From assembly GCF_008831035.1 (NCBI RefSeq), contig NZ_WAJR01000025.1:1-34548 (forward strand): a stretch of 34,548 nucleotides of DNA, read 5' to 3'. Under the pieces are notes generated by a model. That model was not told the origin of the DNA. It made no database searches and saw only the letters and a list, made by a program, of their open reading frames with translations. Source of the DNA: Ellagibacter isourolithinifaciens (lineage in GTDB: Bacteria; Actinomycetota; Coriobacteriia; Coriobacteriales; Eggerthellaceae). How positions within the stretch are numbered: the stretch's first letter is position 1; the number at the start of each line of letters is the position of its first letter. Below are positions 16,561-23,974 of this stretch, piece after piece. The position numbers and the translations under genes are program-made.

Positions 16561-16692
16561 ATGAAGACCATCGACGTTGTAGCAGCCATCATCGAGAAGG
16601 ATGGCGAAATCCTTGCGCACATCGAAAACGTCGATTGGCTTCCTGCCGACATAAAGGTGGTTGACGCTTTGGAGAAGCGCGGCGAGCTTTAA
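16561..16692 (+). pseudogene. MutT/Nudix hydrolase, internally deleted 43-codon remnant
   Basis: The 43-residue frame begins as the N-terminus of a MutT-type (8-oxo-)dGTP diphosphatase (MKTIDVVAAIIEKDGEILA). It then continues directly with the family's C-terminal end (VDWLPADIKVVDALEK). The roughly 85-90 residues between them, including the whole Nudix box, are missing, so it cannot be an active hydrolase. The join is in frame. A GAGAGG ribosome binding site 7 bases before the ATG, a promoter and a stop codon are intact. It resembles the amidotransferase remnant at 6499-6816 in kind. It may be a deletion relic or a small protein still made. Confidence 0.75.
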
Positions 16693-16727
16693 CCGCGAGT
16701 GGCGCCGAGAAGACGCAGGCAGCGAGA

Positions 16728-16752
16728 TGGGCGCGCAAGAGCTTAGCGCCCA
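16728..16752. terminator. Small hairpin between Nudix remnant and NifU operon end
   Basis: TGGGCGC (16728-16734) pairs with GCGCCCA (16746-16752). There is no T-run in either direction; it may be a weak bidirectional 3' end for the two convergent units. Confidence 0.3.
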
Positions 16753-16770
16753 CCAGCTGCCATGCGGTTG

Positions 16771-18204
16771 CTACACGTTCGAGAGGCGCTCCACCGACCG
16801 GTATTCCGCGAGGGACTCGGCAAGCGTGCGATCCATATAAAGCGTCGAGAAGAAGTAGACGTCGCCGTTCGAGGCTTCGCAGCGCTCGATGTCGGGGTAC
16901 TCACCCGACTTCTGAAGCTCGGCCCACGTGTCCTCAACTTTGCTTTTGCTCATATGGAAAGGAGGGTTGGCCAGGTCTTCCGCAGCAAAGGGACGCGGAT
17001 AGATGCGCCCATCCTCGCGGACGCAGTCGACGAATGTGGCCAAGGGGTTGTCCTCGGCCGCCAGAAAAGCCCAGTGCGCATAGTTCTTCGTCATGAGGTC
17101 GGAGTCATACAGGTAGTAGCTGTGTTGCCCCACCAGCGTGACGATATGCTCGCAGTGAATCTCTTTCTTTACCGGCGCGGCATCCTCGTCGGGCACCAGC
17201 ACATATTCCCCTTCAAGCTCCACGAGCTTGTAGCCTTCGGGAAGCTTGAGGCCCGCAAAGGGATCGTCGTCGGAGGCTGCACCGTCCTTCGAAGGCTCAA
17301 CAGGCGCTGCGGAAGCCGCCTCGCTCGCATGAGGCGCAAAGGTATCCATGGCCTCAGCTCGCACGGAGGAGGTGGACTCGGCCGCGACCTGAGACGACTC
17401 GAGAGCCACAGAGGCGTCCGCATCGCCAGCAGACTGCCTGGATGCGCTCGCACCATCGGAGGCAACGGCCTCGCCCGAAGCCGCTTTCGCGTCATCGCCC
17501 GCGACCGCCTTCCCCGCTTCGGCCTCGGACGCTTCGCGCGCAGCCTTCTGCGCAGTCGCCTTCTCGTCCTCCTCGATCTGCTTCAGCCGACGATTGGGAA
17601 TTTTTGGGGGAACGCCCACGGCGCGCGTAGCCGACCGGATGGAGCTCGCTTTACGCGCACGTTCCGCCTTTTCCGCTGCGATCTCGTCTTTATGGTCGCG
17701 ACGATAGTCCTCGAGATACTCGTAGACGAGCATCTCGAACTCGTCAGAGGTCATATGCCCAGGCACCAACCCCAGTTCAACCCACCTGCTCGGGACAACG
17801 AGCTGGCTATCAGAGGATTGACGTCGAACATCGTCGAACACGTCGGCGAGCGCATTGTTCTCCGCGAGCTCACGCTCTTCGGGCGTAGGCTCAGCCTGTC
17901 GCGCTTCGGCGGCGTCGCTGCCTTCGCCCGCCGCCTCACCTGCGCCCGACGCGTCGGTCGCGCCAACCGAAACGCCGCCAGCAGTGCCCGCCGCGCCCGC
18001 AATGCCAGAAGCGGCAACCGCTTCGTTCGCGCCGGCCCCAGGAGTCTCGCCAGCCTCGGTATCCGCACCTTCCCCGCAAGGAGTCGCGTCAGGGCAACCA
18101 GAGACCGCATCGGGACCCTTTCCGCAGGAGGTCCCCGTCAAGTTTTCCTGCGAGAGATCTTCCTCAGGCGCCGCCACCGCAGCTTGCGCGTCCTCGGCGG
18201 CCAT
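16771..18204 (-). CDS. Ala-rich protein of unknown function, coupled to NifU-like gene
   Basis: A 477-residue protein I do not recognise. Residues about 1-110 and 215-310 are Ala/Ser/Gly/Glu-rich and probably disordered; the first holds a few Cys (TSCGKGPDAVSGCPDATPCG). Between them (about 110-215) is a charged helical part with EEDEKATAQKAAREASEAEAG-like coiled-coil character at its end. The C-terminal 160 residues look folded, rich in aromatic residues (SYYLYDSDLMTKNYAHWAF, RIYPRPFAAEDLANPPFHM). No signal peptide or membrane helix is seen. Its ATG overlaps the stop of the NifU-like gene (TAATG), so the two are translationally coupled and likely work together. No catalytic motif could be identified. 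Confidence 0.8.
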   Translation of the reverse strand: MAAEDAQAAVAAPEEDLSQENLTGTSCGKGPDAVSGCPDATPCGEGADTEAGETPGAGANEAVAASGIAGAAGTAGGVSVGATDASGAGEAAGEGSDAAEARQAEPTPEERELAENNALADVFDDVRRQSSDSQLVVPSRWVELGLVPGHMTSDEFEMLVYEYLEDYRRDHKDEIAAEKAERARKASSIRSATRAVGVPPKIPNRRLKQIEEDEKATAQKAAREASEAEAGKAVAGDDAKAASGEAVASDGASASRQSAGDADASVALESSQVAAESTSSVRAEAMDTFAPHASEAASAAPVEPSKDGAASDDDPFAGLKLPEGYKLVELEGEYVLVPDEDAAPVKKEIHCEHIVTLVGQHSYYLYDSDLMTKNYAHWAFLAAEDNPLATFVDCVREDGRIYPRPFAAEDLANPPFHMSKSKVEDTWAELQKSGEYPDIERCEASNGDVYFFSTLYMDRTLAESLAEYRSVERLSNV

Positions 18205-18827
18205 TACGCGTTCGCCGCCTTCGCACGCGCTTCATCGACCATCATGTCAAGGCGCGTGTCGCGCAGCGAGCAATGCTCGCACAGAAGGCACGCGACCGAA
18301 CTCGTATCGCACGGCAGCTTCTCGTTGAGCTCGGCAAGCGTTATACCGCTGCGGTAATACCAATCGCCAACCAAACCACGCACGCCCTCTACCGCGAACA
18401 CCGTGGTATGCGCCTTGTCGTAGGGCACGCCGTCAACGGCCGCCTTCACGTCGTCGGGCGCAATGGCAAGCGCCTCTGTGAAGGTCTTGCCCTCGATCAT
18501 CGTGCAGATGACGCTTGCACAGGCGGTCATGGCAAGGCACCCACGCGTCTTGAACCCAGCGCGCAAAAAACGCGGCTCGCCGCCATCTTCGGGCTCGCCA
18601 ACAACGGCGAACAAGCGCAGCGCCACTTCGCCGCGCTTCGACTTGCCTACCATGGATTCCGCGTTATAGCCCTCCGGCTTGCCGGAGTTGGTGAAATTCG
18701 CGACTATCGACAGCAGCGTGTCGGAATAGCCCGCAACCCCCTCGTCAAGATTCGTTTGATACACATCGGCGGTGCGAATCAGCGCACGCTCTGCCGGCTC
18801 GTGAAATACGTCTCGTCCGTCCCCCAT
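18204..18827 (-). CDS. NifU/IscU-like protein with altered cysteines
   Basis: A 207-residue protein whose central part resembles the Fe-S scaffold domain of IscU/NifU: FKTRGCLAMTACASVICTMIEGK at about 92-114 matches the second-Cys helix followed by GK-x-x-x-EAL. Judged by eye, the first scaffold Cys (PACGD in IscU) is replaced (SKRGE near 63-67), and the third (LHC) is replaced by AHT near 139-141. Additional cysteines appear: C103, C108 and a C-terminal CLLCEHC group (C180/C183/C186). It may therefore bind a cluster or metal in another way and need not be a classical scaffold. I use the ATG at 18827, which follows GAGAGGGG; a GTG at 18842 is the alternative. The Ala-rich gene follows with a TAATG overlap. 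Confidence 0.8.
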   Translation of the reverse strand: MGDGRDVFHEPAERALIRTADVYQTNLDEGVAGYSDTLLSIVANFTNSGKPEGYNAESMVGKSKRGEVALRLFAVVGEPEDGGEPRFLRAGFKTRGCLAMTACASVICTMIEGKTFTEALAIAPDDVKAAVDGVPYDKAHTTVFAVEGVRGLVGDWYYRSGITLAELNEKLPCDTSSVACLLCEHCSLRDTRLDMMVDEARAKAANA

Positions 18828-18927
18828 AGCTTCCCCTCTCACTCAACCGAGAACCTTGATTTGCAGATAATCATGTCAAGACTCCGAATCGAAACAAATT
18901 GATGCTATCATGGTGGCTGTTTTTGAT

Positions 18928-18946
18928 AAGAGGATATACCCTCTTT
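18928..18946. promoter_or_regulatory. Dyad upstream of LuxR gene, shared with AOR control region
   Basis: AAGAGG (18928-18933) and CCTCTT (18940-18945) form an inverted repeat with a 6-bp spacer. TACCCTCTTT (18937-18946) followed by GGGG is nearly identical to the arm at 13952-13961 (TACCCTCTTT-C-GGGG). It lies 56 bp upstream of the LuxR start codon, in the divergent gap with the NifU-like gene: a candidate autoregulatory site. Confidence 0.55.
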
Positions 18947-19001
18947 GGGGATAAAAAACGATAGTGCCTGTTCATAGGCTACCACGAAAGCAGGGGATAA
19001 C

Positions 19002-20615
19002 ATGATCGGAAAGACGAACCAATCGTCGCCTTCCCCTTTGTGCGCCCCAAACCAAAAGACCCCTTCCGAAAAAGCCACCCCTGCAAGCGAACAATCGGAA
19101 AATGTCGGAGCCATAATTGCCCGGCATAAGCCGCTCGCTTGGTCGATTTTAGGACTCGCTCTTTGCCGTGCGGGGCTCATCGTCGGTAGCTATGGCAGCT
19201 ACCGCCACAGCGACGAGGGCATCTACTCCGACGGCGTCATGCTCGTCGCGCTCGCGGTTTTGGCAGTGCTGTGGCTTTTGATTGCCATCACGAAGTGTCA
19301 CCTTTCGCGTCAAGTCGTCAGAAGAATCGCTTTCGCCTCGATTATTCTCGAGGCGTTTTCCCTCACCATGGCAGGTGCGCTGGTAATTGGACCACCCGAA
19401 ATGAACGTCGTCGGGAATCACTTCCTTGCAAGCACGTTTTGCACGTTAGGCGGACTTGCCTGCATGTCATATTGGCTGCGTCGCGCACGCGACTGCACCG
19501 CCATAACCGCAGTTATTTATTCGTTTGGAGCGCTGTTCGTAAGCGAGCTGCTTATCTTTACCTCGATATTCATGGAGAACGGCATCTCCTATTTCTATGC
19601 TGCCGTGCTTGTCTTGCTGCAATTCCCTTGCATGTTGCTCGCACGAACGAAGCCCCTCGCTTGCGATATCAAAACGCTTTCCAACAAGGGCGACTTCTTC
19701 AATTTCACCAAGAACACCATGACGTCGAAGGCCTTCCTCGCCACCATCTGCGTGAGCATCGGCGTGCTTGCGTGTGCCGACGGCTTTTTGCGCGGGTACC
19801 CCGATGGATCGTCGATCGCGTTTCAGCCGACGACGCGACTCGCCGATCTTGTACTTATCCTCGCATTTTGCATCGCAATCATCGTTTTCACATGCAGGCA
19901 GCACCATCGCGTTATGACTGTCGGCATCTTCGTCACCATGGAGGCGCTCGCCTGCATTGCGCTGCTGTGCTATTCGGCCTGGCCCGACGCACTCGATATC
20001 GGCGCCATCTTCACGACCAACCTCAATGCGTTGCTCGTCGGCTTCTCGTGGTACATCATCCTCGCGTTCATGAGCTACGGCTGGCGTTGCCCCTACTATT
20101 ACGCCATCGCCGGATGGATCGTCTGGCTCGGATGCCGAGGAATCGCCCGCATCACGCTCATCAATGTGACGGCAGTGTCGCAAAACGACCTTCTGATGCT
20201 CGCCGCCGTGTTCACGATGATCGTCATATCGACCCAGGTTGCGTTCGTCAACTTCCTGAACGTGCGCAAATTCGAGGCCGTCCCCGAAGAGGAGTTAACC
20301 CACCAGCAGAAAGCCGTGCAGACAAGCCCCGTCGTGAAGATCATGGGGCTCGACGACCATCATGAGAGCCTGGCAGACGTGCGGCAGGCCACCATGCGCC
20401 ACAACGCCGAAGAGGTCGGCAAGCAGTTTCTGCTTTCCGAGCGCGAGGTCGAGGTACTTTCGCTTTACGCGCTCGGCTGGACGCAAAAGCGCGTGGCAGA
20501 GGAGCTATTCATCAGCCCAGGAACCGCTCATGCGCACATCAAGCGCATCTACGCGAAAACTGGCCTGCACTCACGCCAGGAAATCCTCGATTACATGGAA
20601 AAGTACACATCCTAA
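19002..20615 (+). CDS. LuxR-type regulator with 12-helix membrane sensor
   Basis: A 537-residue protein with about twelve hydrophobic helices (residues about 45-435) followed by a C-terminal LuxR/FixJ helix-turn-helix. The latter contains LSEREVEVLSLYALGWTQ and the recognition part SPGTAHAHIKRIYAKTGLHSRQ. Membrane-bound LuxR proteins of this kind are strongly expanded in Eggerthellaceae and often sit beside reductase genes, but their ligands are mostly unknown. It lacks a phosphoreceiver domain, so signalling is presumably through the membrane domain directly. The start ATG follows AGCAGGGG. The same TACCCTCTTT motif occurs in its own upstream region and in the AOR/ferredoxin control region, which points to these as targets. 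Confidence 0.9.
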   Translation: MIGKTNQSSPSPLCAPNQKTPSEKATPASEQSENVGAIIARHKPLAWSILGLALCRAGLIVGSYGSYRHSDEGIYSDGVMLVALAVLAVLWLLIAITKCHLSRQVVRRIAFASIILEAFSLTMAGALVIGPPEMNVVGNHFLASTFCTLGGLACMSYWLRRARDCTAITAVIYSFGALFVSELLIFTSIFMENGISYFYAAVLVLLQFPCMLLARTKPLACDIKTLSNKGDFFNFTKNTMTSKAFLATICVSIGVLACADGFLRGYPDGSSIAFQPTTRLADLVLILAFCIAIIVFTCRQHHRVMTVGIFVTMEALACIALLCYSAWPDALDIGAIFTTNLNALLVGFSWYIILAFMSYGWRCPYYYAIAGWIVWLGCRGIARITLINVTAVSQNDLLMLAAVFTMIVISTQVAFVNFLNVRKFEAVPEEELTHQQKAVQTSPVVKIMGLDDHHESLADVRQATMRHNAEEVGKQFLLSEREVEVLSLYALGWTQKRVAEELFISPGTAHAHIKRIYAKTGLHSRQEILDYMEKYTS

Positions 20616-20624
20616 GGCTTCAAG

Positions 20625-20685
20625 CTCCAAGGGACACAATCCTGGATGCGTCGCGACGCCCAATCCAAGATTGTGTCCCTTGGAG
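20625..20685. terminator. Large hairpin after LuxR gene
   Basis: A perfect 17-bp stem CTCCAAGGGACACAATC (20625-20641) with 20669-20685, and inner TGGAT/ATCCA plus a GCGTCGCGACGC palindrome. There is no T-run, so it may work as a bidirectional 3' end between the convergent LuxR and aminotransferase genes. It shares the AAGGGAC/GTCCCTT closing stem with two other hairpins in the window. Confidence 0.6.
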
Positions 20686-20771
20686 GCGCCCAGAACCTAA
20701 GACAATCGGCCCGAAAAGCTCGCAATCTGAAGGCGGCATCGAAAGAGCGCCGAGGCGAGCGACCGAGCAAC

Positions 20772-20818
20772 AAAAAGGGCGGCTCGCGACTGTGAACAGG
20801 CACGCCGCGAACCGCCCT
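20772..20818 (-). terminator. Aminotransferase terminator
   Basis: AGGGCGG (20776-20782) pairs with CCGCCCT (20812-20818) and, after one mismatch, TCGCG (20784-20788) with CGCGA (20806-20810). Five T residues follow on the minus strand. It sits 21 bp past the aminotransferase stop. Confidence 0.8.
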
Positions 20819-20838
20819 CGATCGAAAACCTTGACGAG

Positions 20839-22017
20839 CTACTTATATTCCTCCATAAGCGCTTTGAAAGCGGGCATGGAGCGCTTGATGACATCGGCGG
20901 ACACGCAGTAGCTGATGCGCACCCAGCCATGGGATTTGAAGCACGTTGCAGGCACGAGCAGAAGCTCATGGGCCTTCGCCTTCTCGCAAAACGCCTCGTC
21001 ATCGGATTCAAGCGCACGAACCCACAGATAGAACGCCCCATCGGGCTCGACGAACTCGTACCCCAGCTCGGAAAGACCCTTCGTGAGCAGCTCGCGGTTC
21101 GCGCGATACGCCTCAACGTCGGAAGGTTCATTCACGCACTTCTCCATCACACGCTGGAACAGCACTGCCGTGCAGATAAAGCCGAGCGCGCGACCCGCAC
21201 CGCTCACCGCCGTGTAGACTTCCTTCGCGTTGTCCATGAGGTTGGACACGTAGATGTAGCCGATGCGCTCGCCAGGAAGCGACAGCGACTTAGAATAAGA
21301 GTAGCAGACGATGGTGTGCTTGTAGAGCGTGGGCACGTAGGGAACCTCGGCGCCATAGGTGATCTCACGGTACGGTTCGTCGCTGATCAGGTAAATCGGA
21401 TGCCCGTACTCCTCTTCCTTGCGGGAAAGCAGTGCGGCGAGCGCCTCGAGGTTCTCGCGCGTGTAGACAGCGCCCACCGGGTTGTTCGGCGAGTTGATGA
21501 TAATACCTGCGGTCTTCGGCGTGAAAGCGGCGTCGATGGCATCGATATCCATCTGGAAGTCGGGCTCGTGCGCCGGAACCTCGATCGTCGTGCAACCGGC
21601 GGTCTCGGCCCACACAGCATACTCGGGGAAGTACGGGGCGATCACCATGATCTCGTCCCCGGGATTGGTAATCGCATAGATGCCGATGGCGAGGCCAGCG
21701 GCGGCGCCAGCGGTAAGATAGACCTGGTCGGCCGTAGCATCGATGCCGAAACGGCGGCTGATATTGTCAGCCACTGCCTGGCGCGGACCGGCAGCGCCGG
21801 GAGATGGCGTGTAGCCATGGAGCGCGCAAGGCGGCTCCTTGATGAGCTCGGCGATGGACTCGGCCACAGCATCGGGTGCCGGAACGCTCGGGTTGCCGAT
21901 GGAGAAGTCGAACACGTTCTCCTCACCGATTTCGGCCTTGCGCTTAAGGCCGTAGGCGAAAAGCTCGCGAATCTTGTTGGGGGCGGAGCCGAGCTCGGTT
22001 GCGCGTTGGTTGAGCAT
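20839..22017 (-). CDS. PLP-dependent aminotransferase, class I/II
   Basis: A 392-residue fold-type I aminotransferase. The PLP lysine is K243 in SYSKSLSLPGERIGY. N178 (NSPNNPVG), D213 (SDEPY) and R251 fit the conserved PLP and phosphate contacts, and R367 or so (WVRISYC) the carboxylate-binding Arg. Specificity (aspartate, alanine or aromatic) cannot be judged reliably. It follows the universal stress protein gene by only 15 bp, so the two are probably cotranscribed, and it ends at a good terminator. A GAAAGG ribosome binding site precedes the ATG. Confidence 0.93.
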   Translation of the reverse strand: MLNQRATELGSAPNKIRELFAYGLKRKAEIGEENVFDFSIGNPSVPAPDAVAESIAELIKEPPCALHGYTPSPGAAGPRQAVADNISRRFGIDATADQVYLTAGAAAGLAIGIYAITNPGDEIMVIAPYFPEYAVWAETAGCTTIEVPAHEPDFQMDIDAIDAAFTPKTAGIIINSPNNPVGAVYTRENLEALAALLSRKEEEYGHPIYLISDEPYREITYGAEVPYVPTLYKHTIVCYSYSKSLSLPGERIGYIYVSNLMDNAKEVYTAVSGAGRALGFICTAVLFQRVMEKCVNEPSDVEAYRANRELLTKGLSELGYEFVEPDGAFYLWVRALESDDEAFCEKAKAHELLLVPATCFKSHGWVRISYCVSADVIKRSMPAFKALMEEYK

Positions 22018-22032
22018 GGAGGGCCTTTCTAA

Positions 22033-22479
22033 CTACGCCTTGACGACATGAACGTCGCAGCGGACAGTGCGGATGAGATACTTCGAGACGCTGCCGACAA
22101 AGGCGTACTGCATATTGGACAGGCCACGCTCGCCGCAGATGACAAGGTCGGGCTTGAAGGGCTCGATGAGCTGCTCGGTCAGCGTGTCGGTGATGCGGCC
22201 GGCGCGCACCTGAAGATCGACCGACTTGATATCGGGGTTCTTCCTCGCCTCTTCCAGGATATCAGCGAGATCGGCCTCGAGCTGCTCTTTGCGCGACTCG
22301 CACAGCGCGTCGAAGTCGGCGCCGTTCGCCTCGAACGGAACGGAGTCGACGACGTGGCCGAAAAGCAGGTCGGCGTTATTGGCGGCGGCGATCGCAACGG
22401 CGCGACGCGCGACGATATCCTGCGTAGACCCGCCGTCAAGCGAAGCGAACACGCGCGGGAACAAGTGAATGGCAGACAT
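22033..22479 (-). CDS. Universal stress protein (UspA family)
   Basis: A 148-residue single UspA domain. It has the usual beginning (HLFPRVFASLDGGSTQDIVARRAVAIAAANNADLLFGHVV) and ends with a glycine-rich nucleotide-binding loop variant (CGERGLSNMQYAFVGSVSKYLIRTVRCDVHVV), in which the ATP-binding GX2GX9GS pattern is largely visible. A likely cytoplasmic stress-response protein. It is the first gene of a unit with the aminotransferase. An AAAGGGG ribosome binding site precedes the ATG; TACAAT about 45 bp upstream could be a -10 box. Confidence 0.9.
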   Translation of the reverse strand: MSAIHLFPRVFASLDGGSTQDIVARRAVAIAAANNADLLFGHVVDSVPFEANGADFDALCESRKEQLEADLADILEEARKNPDIKSVDLQVRAGRITDTLTEQLIEPFKPDLVICGERGLSNMQYAFVGSVSKYLIRTVRCDVHVVKA

Positions 22480-22616
22480 GGCAGTCCCCTTTCGTTAGAG
22501 CCTTGAATCTAGAACGCCATTGTACGACTAAATGGGGTCCATCACAGAAAAGTTTCCCGAGCGAAATAATCGGGTTGGAGCAAGAAGGGTCAATAAAAAC
22601 GTCGAGCAATCCACCT

Positions 22617-23846
22617 CTACCTACCCAGCAGCCAATCGATGACGTTTACTATGGCGACCCCCTCTTCAGTCACGCCGCATCGAAGGCGATCAGCTGTCAA
22701 AATAAACTTGGGCCACGAGTCGCCAATTAAGAGGAGGGAGGATATTTCTCGTTCGAACACTCCCTGGTCAACAAGTGACTCCATCACCTGTATATACATT
22801 CGTTTCTGTGCACGTTCGACGACGAAGTCGACTTCCCCAGCGCGAAGCGAGCCCACCGTCACGCTCCAGCCTCGTCGCAGAAGTTCGTTGTAAACTACAT
22901 TCTCAATCTGAAAGCCAATATCTCCCGAGACAAATCCACTTGCGAGGTTTCTCAATCCCGTATCCACCGGGTAGAACTTACGCTGCGGACGCAAAATATC
23001 CTTACCCGACAGCCCAACCTGCTCACACGCGTGAAGAATCAAAGCATCGACCAACGCACGTAAATATGCCTCCACCGTTTCGATTCGAGTCTTGCGGCCG
23101 TAGCTTGTCAGCGTGTTGGCAATCTTGTTTGCTGAGAAGAGAGAGCCCGAGGTTGTGAACACGTATCGAACGAGCTTCGAAAGCAGGTCCACATCGCCTA
23201 TTTTCGTGCGTTCCACCACGTCATTGAGGATAATCGTTTCATACACCGTACGCAGCAGCTGGGCAATACGATCCTGATCCCGCTCTTTCAGATGAAACAA
23301 GGCCGGCATGCCCCCGTAACGCAAGTATTCGGCAAACGCCGAGTCCTCATTCGGAAAACGCACGTCGTAATAGGAAGAGAAAGAAAGATACTCGGAAAAC
23401 GAAAGCGGTTGCACCCTCATCTCCACATAGCGCCCCCCGATAAGCGTTGCAAGATCGGAAGAGAGGACATAGGCATTTGACCCCGTGATATACACATCGG
23501 TATTCGGCCTTGTGTGCAGCTGGCGAACAACGCGTTCCCAGCCGTCTACGTCCTGAATCTCATCGAGAAGCACATAGAACGGCTTGAGGGGGTCGCTCTT
23601 TTCGATTGCGGCCGATATCTCGCCCACCAGCCATTCGGCGTTCGGGTTCGTCGGCATGCCGAATAAGTCCATGCGCCGATAGAACACGTTGCCCGCCCCG
23701 ACACCGCTATCGAGTAGGTCGCCTTGGAGCCACCGAAGCAACGTCGACTTGCCGCAACGACGAACACCTACGAGAACCTTGATGTCCTCAGTATCGCGAA
23801 GCGACCTGAGCTCGTTTTCATAAGTGGGACGGGGTGCGTATTCCAT
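22617..23846 (-). CDS. AAA-family ATPase with C-terminal DUF4143
   Basis: A 409-residue protein of the AAA_14/DUF4143 family, common and often multicopy in gut Actinobacteria; its function is not settled. Walker A is GVRRCGKST (27-35) and Walker B YVLLDEIQ (91-98), followed by a sensor ITGSNAYVLS and the family's GGRYVEMRVQPLSFSEY segment. The C-terminal half contains the DUF4143 region with its nuclease-like signature (PVDTGLRN, FQIENVVYNELLRRG, GEVDFVVERAQKRMYIQV), which resembles restriction-like PD-(D/E)XK folds. Upstream lie three palindromes at 40-bp intervals and an extended -10 box (TGCTAAAAT on the minus strand, 23885-23893), which suggests tight self-control. It has no partner gene in the same unit. 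Confidence 0.9.
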   Translation of the reverse strand: MEYAPRPTYENELRSLRDTEDIKVLVGVRRCGKSTLLRWLQGDLLDSGVGAGNVFYRRMDLFGMPTNPNAEWLVGEISAAIEKSDPLKPFYVLLDEIQDVDGWERVVRQLHTRPNTDVYITGSNAYVLSSDLATLIGGRYVEMRVQPLSFSEYLSFSSYYDVRFPNEDSAFAEYLRYGGMPALFHLKERDQDRIAQLLRTVYETIILNDVVERTKIGDVDLLSKLVRYVFTTSGSLFSANKIANTLTSYGRKTRIETVEAYLRALVDALILHACEQVGLSGKDILRPQRKFYPVDTGLRNLASGFVSGDIGFQIENVVYNELLRRGWSVTVGSLRAGEVDFVVERAQKRMYIQVMESLVDQGVFEREISSLLLIGDSWPKFILTADRLRCGVTEEGVAIVNVIDWLLGR

Positions 23847-23862
23847 AATCCATATCTTCCAC

Positions 23863-23890
23863 TAAATTCTCTATTGCAATCGAGATTTTA
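23863..23890. repeat. Palindrome array copy 1
   Basis: Core TCTCTATTGCAATCGAGA with one mismatch in the right arm. It lies 16 bp from the ATPase start codon, next to its ribosome binding site (GGAAGA). Confidence 0.85.
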
Positions 23891-23902
23891 GCATGATTGA
23901 AG

Positions 23903-23930
23903 CGAAATCTCTATTGCAATAGAGATTTCG
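23903..23930. repeat. Palindrome array copy 2 (perfect 28 bp)
   Basis: A perfect palindrome of 28 bp with core TCTCTATTGCAATAGAGA and outer CGAAA/TTTCG. Its centre is exactly 40 bp from the centres of copies 1 and 3. Confidence 0.92.
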
Positions 23931-23942
23931 TCATTTTTGAGC

Positions 23943-23970
23943 AAAATTCTCTATTGCAATAGAGATTTTC
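23943..23970. repeat. Palindrome array copy 3
   Basis: Core TCTCTATTGCAATAGAGA, identical to copy 2, with nearly palindromic A/T flanks. It ends 5 bp from the stop codon of the TauE/SafE gene, and on the minus strand it could also fold as a terminator for that gene. Confidence 0.88.
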
Positions 23971-23974
23971 CCCG

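Noticed and set aside
16762-18357. 531-codon plus-strand frame opposite the Ala-rich gene
   Set aside because: The minus-strand gene is coupled to the NifU-like gene by TAATG and has a folded-looking C-terminus; the plus frame is Arg-rich without a start signal. Since the minus product is also unknown, this rejection is less certain than the others.
22555-22575. Terminator after the DUF4143 ATPase
   Set aside because: Only a 5-bp CCCGA/TCGGG stem with an imperfect T-run; too weak to call.
23863-23970. CRISPR array
   Set aside because: Only three units, palindromic over their whole length with 12-bp gaps, no cas genes nearby, and placed exactly at a promoter; an operator array explains it better.
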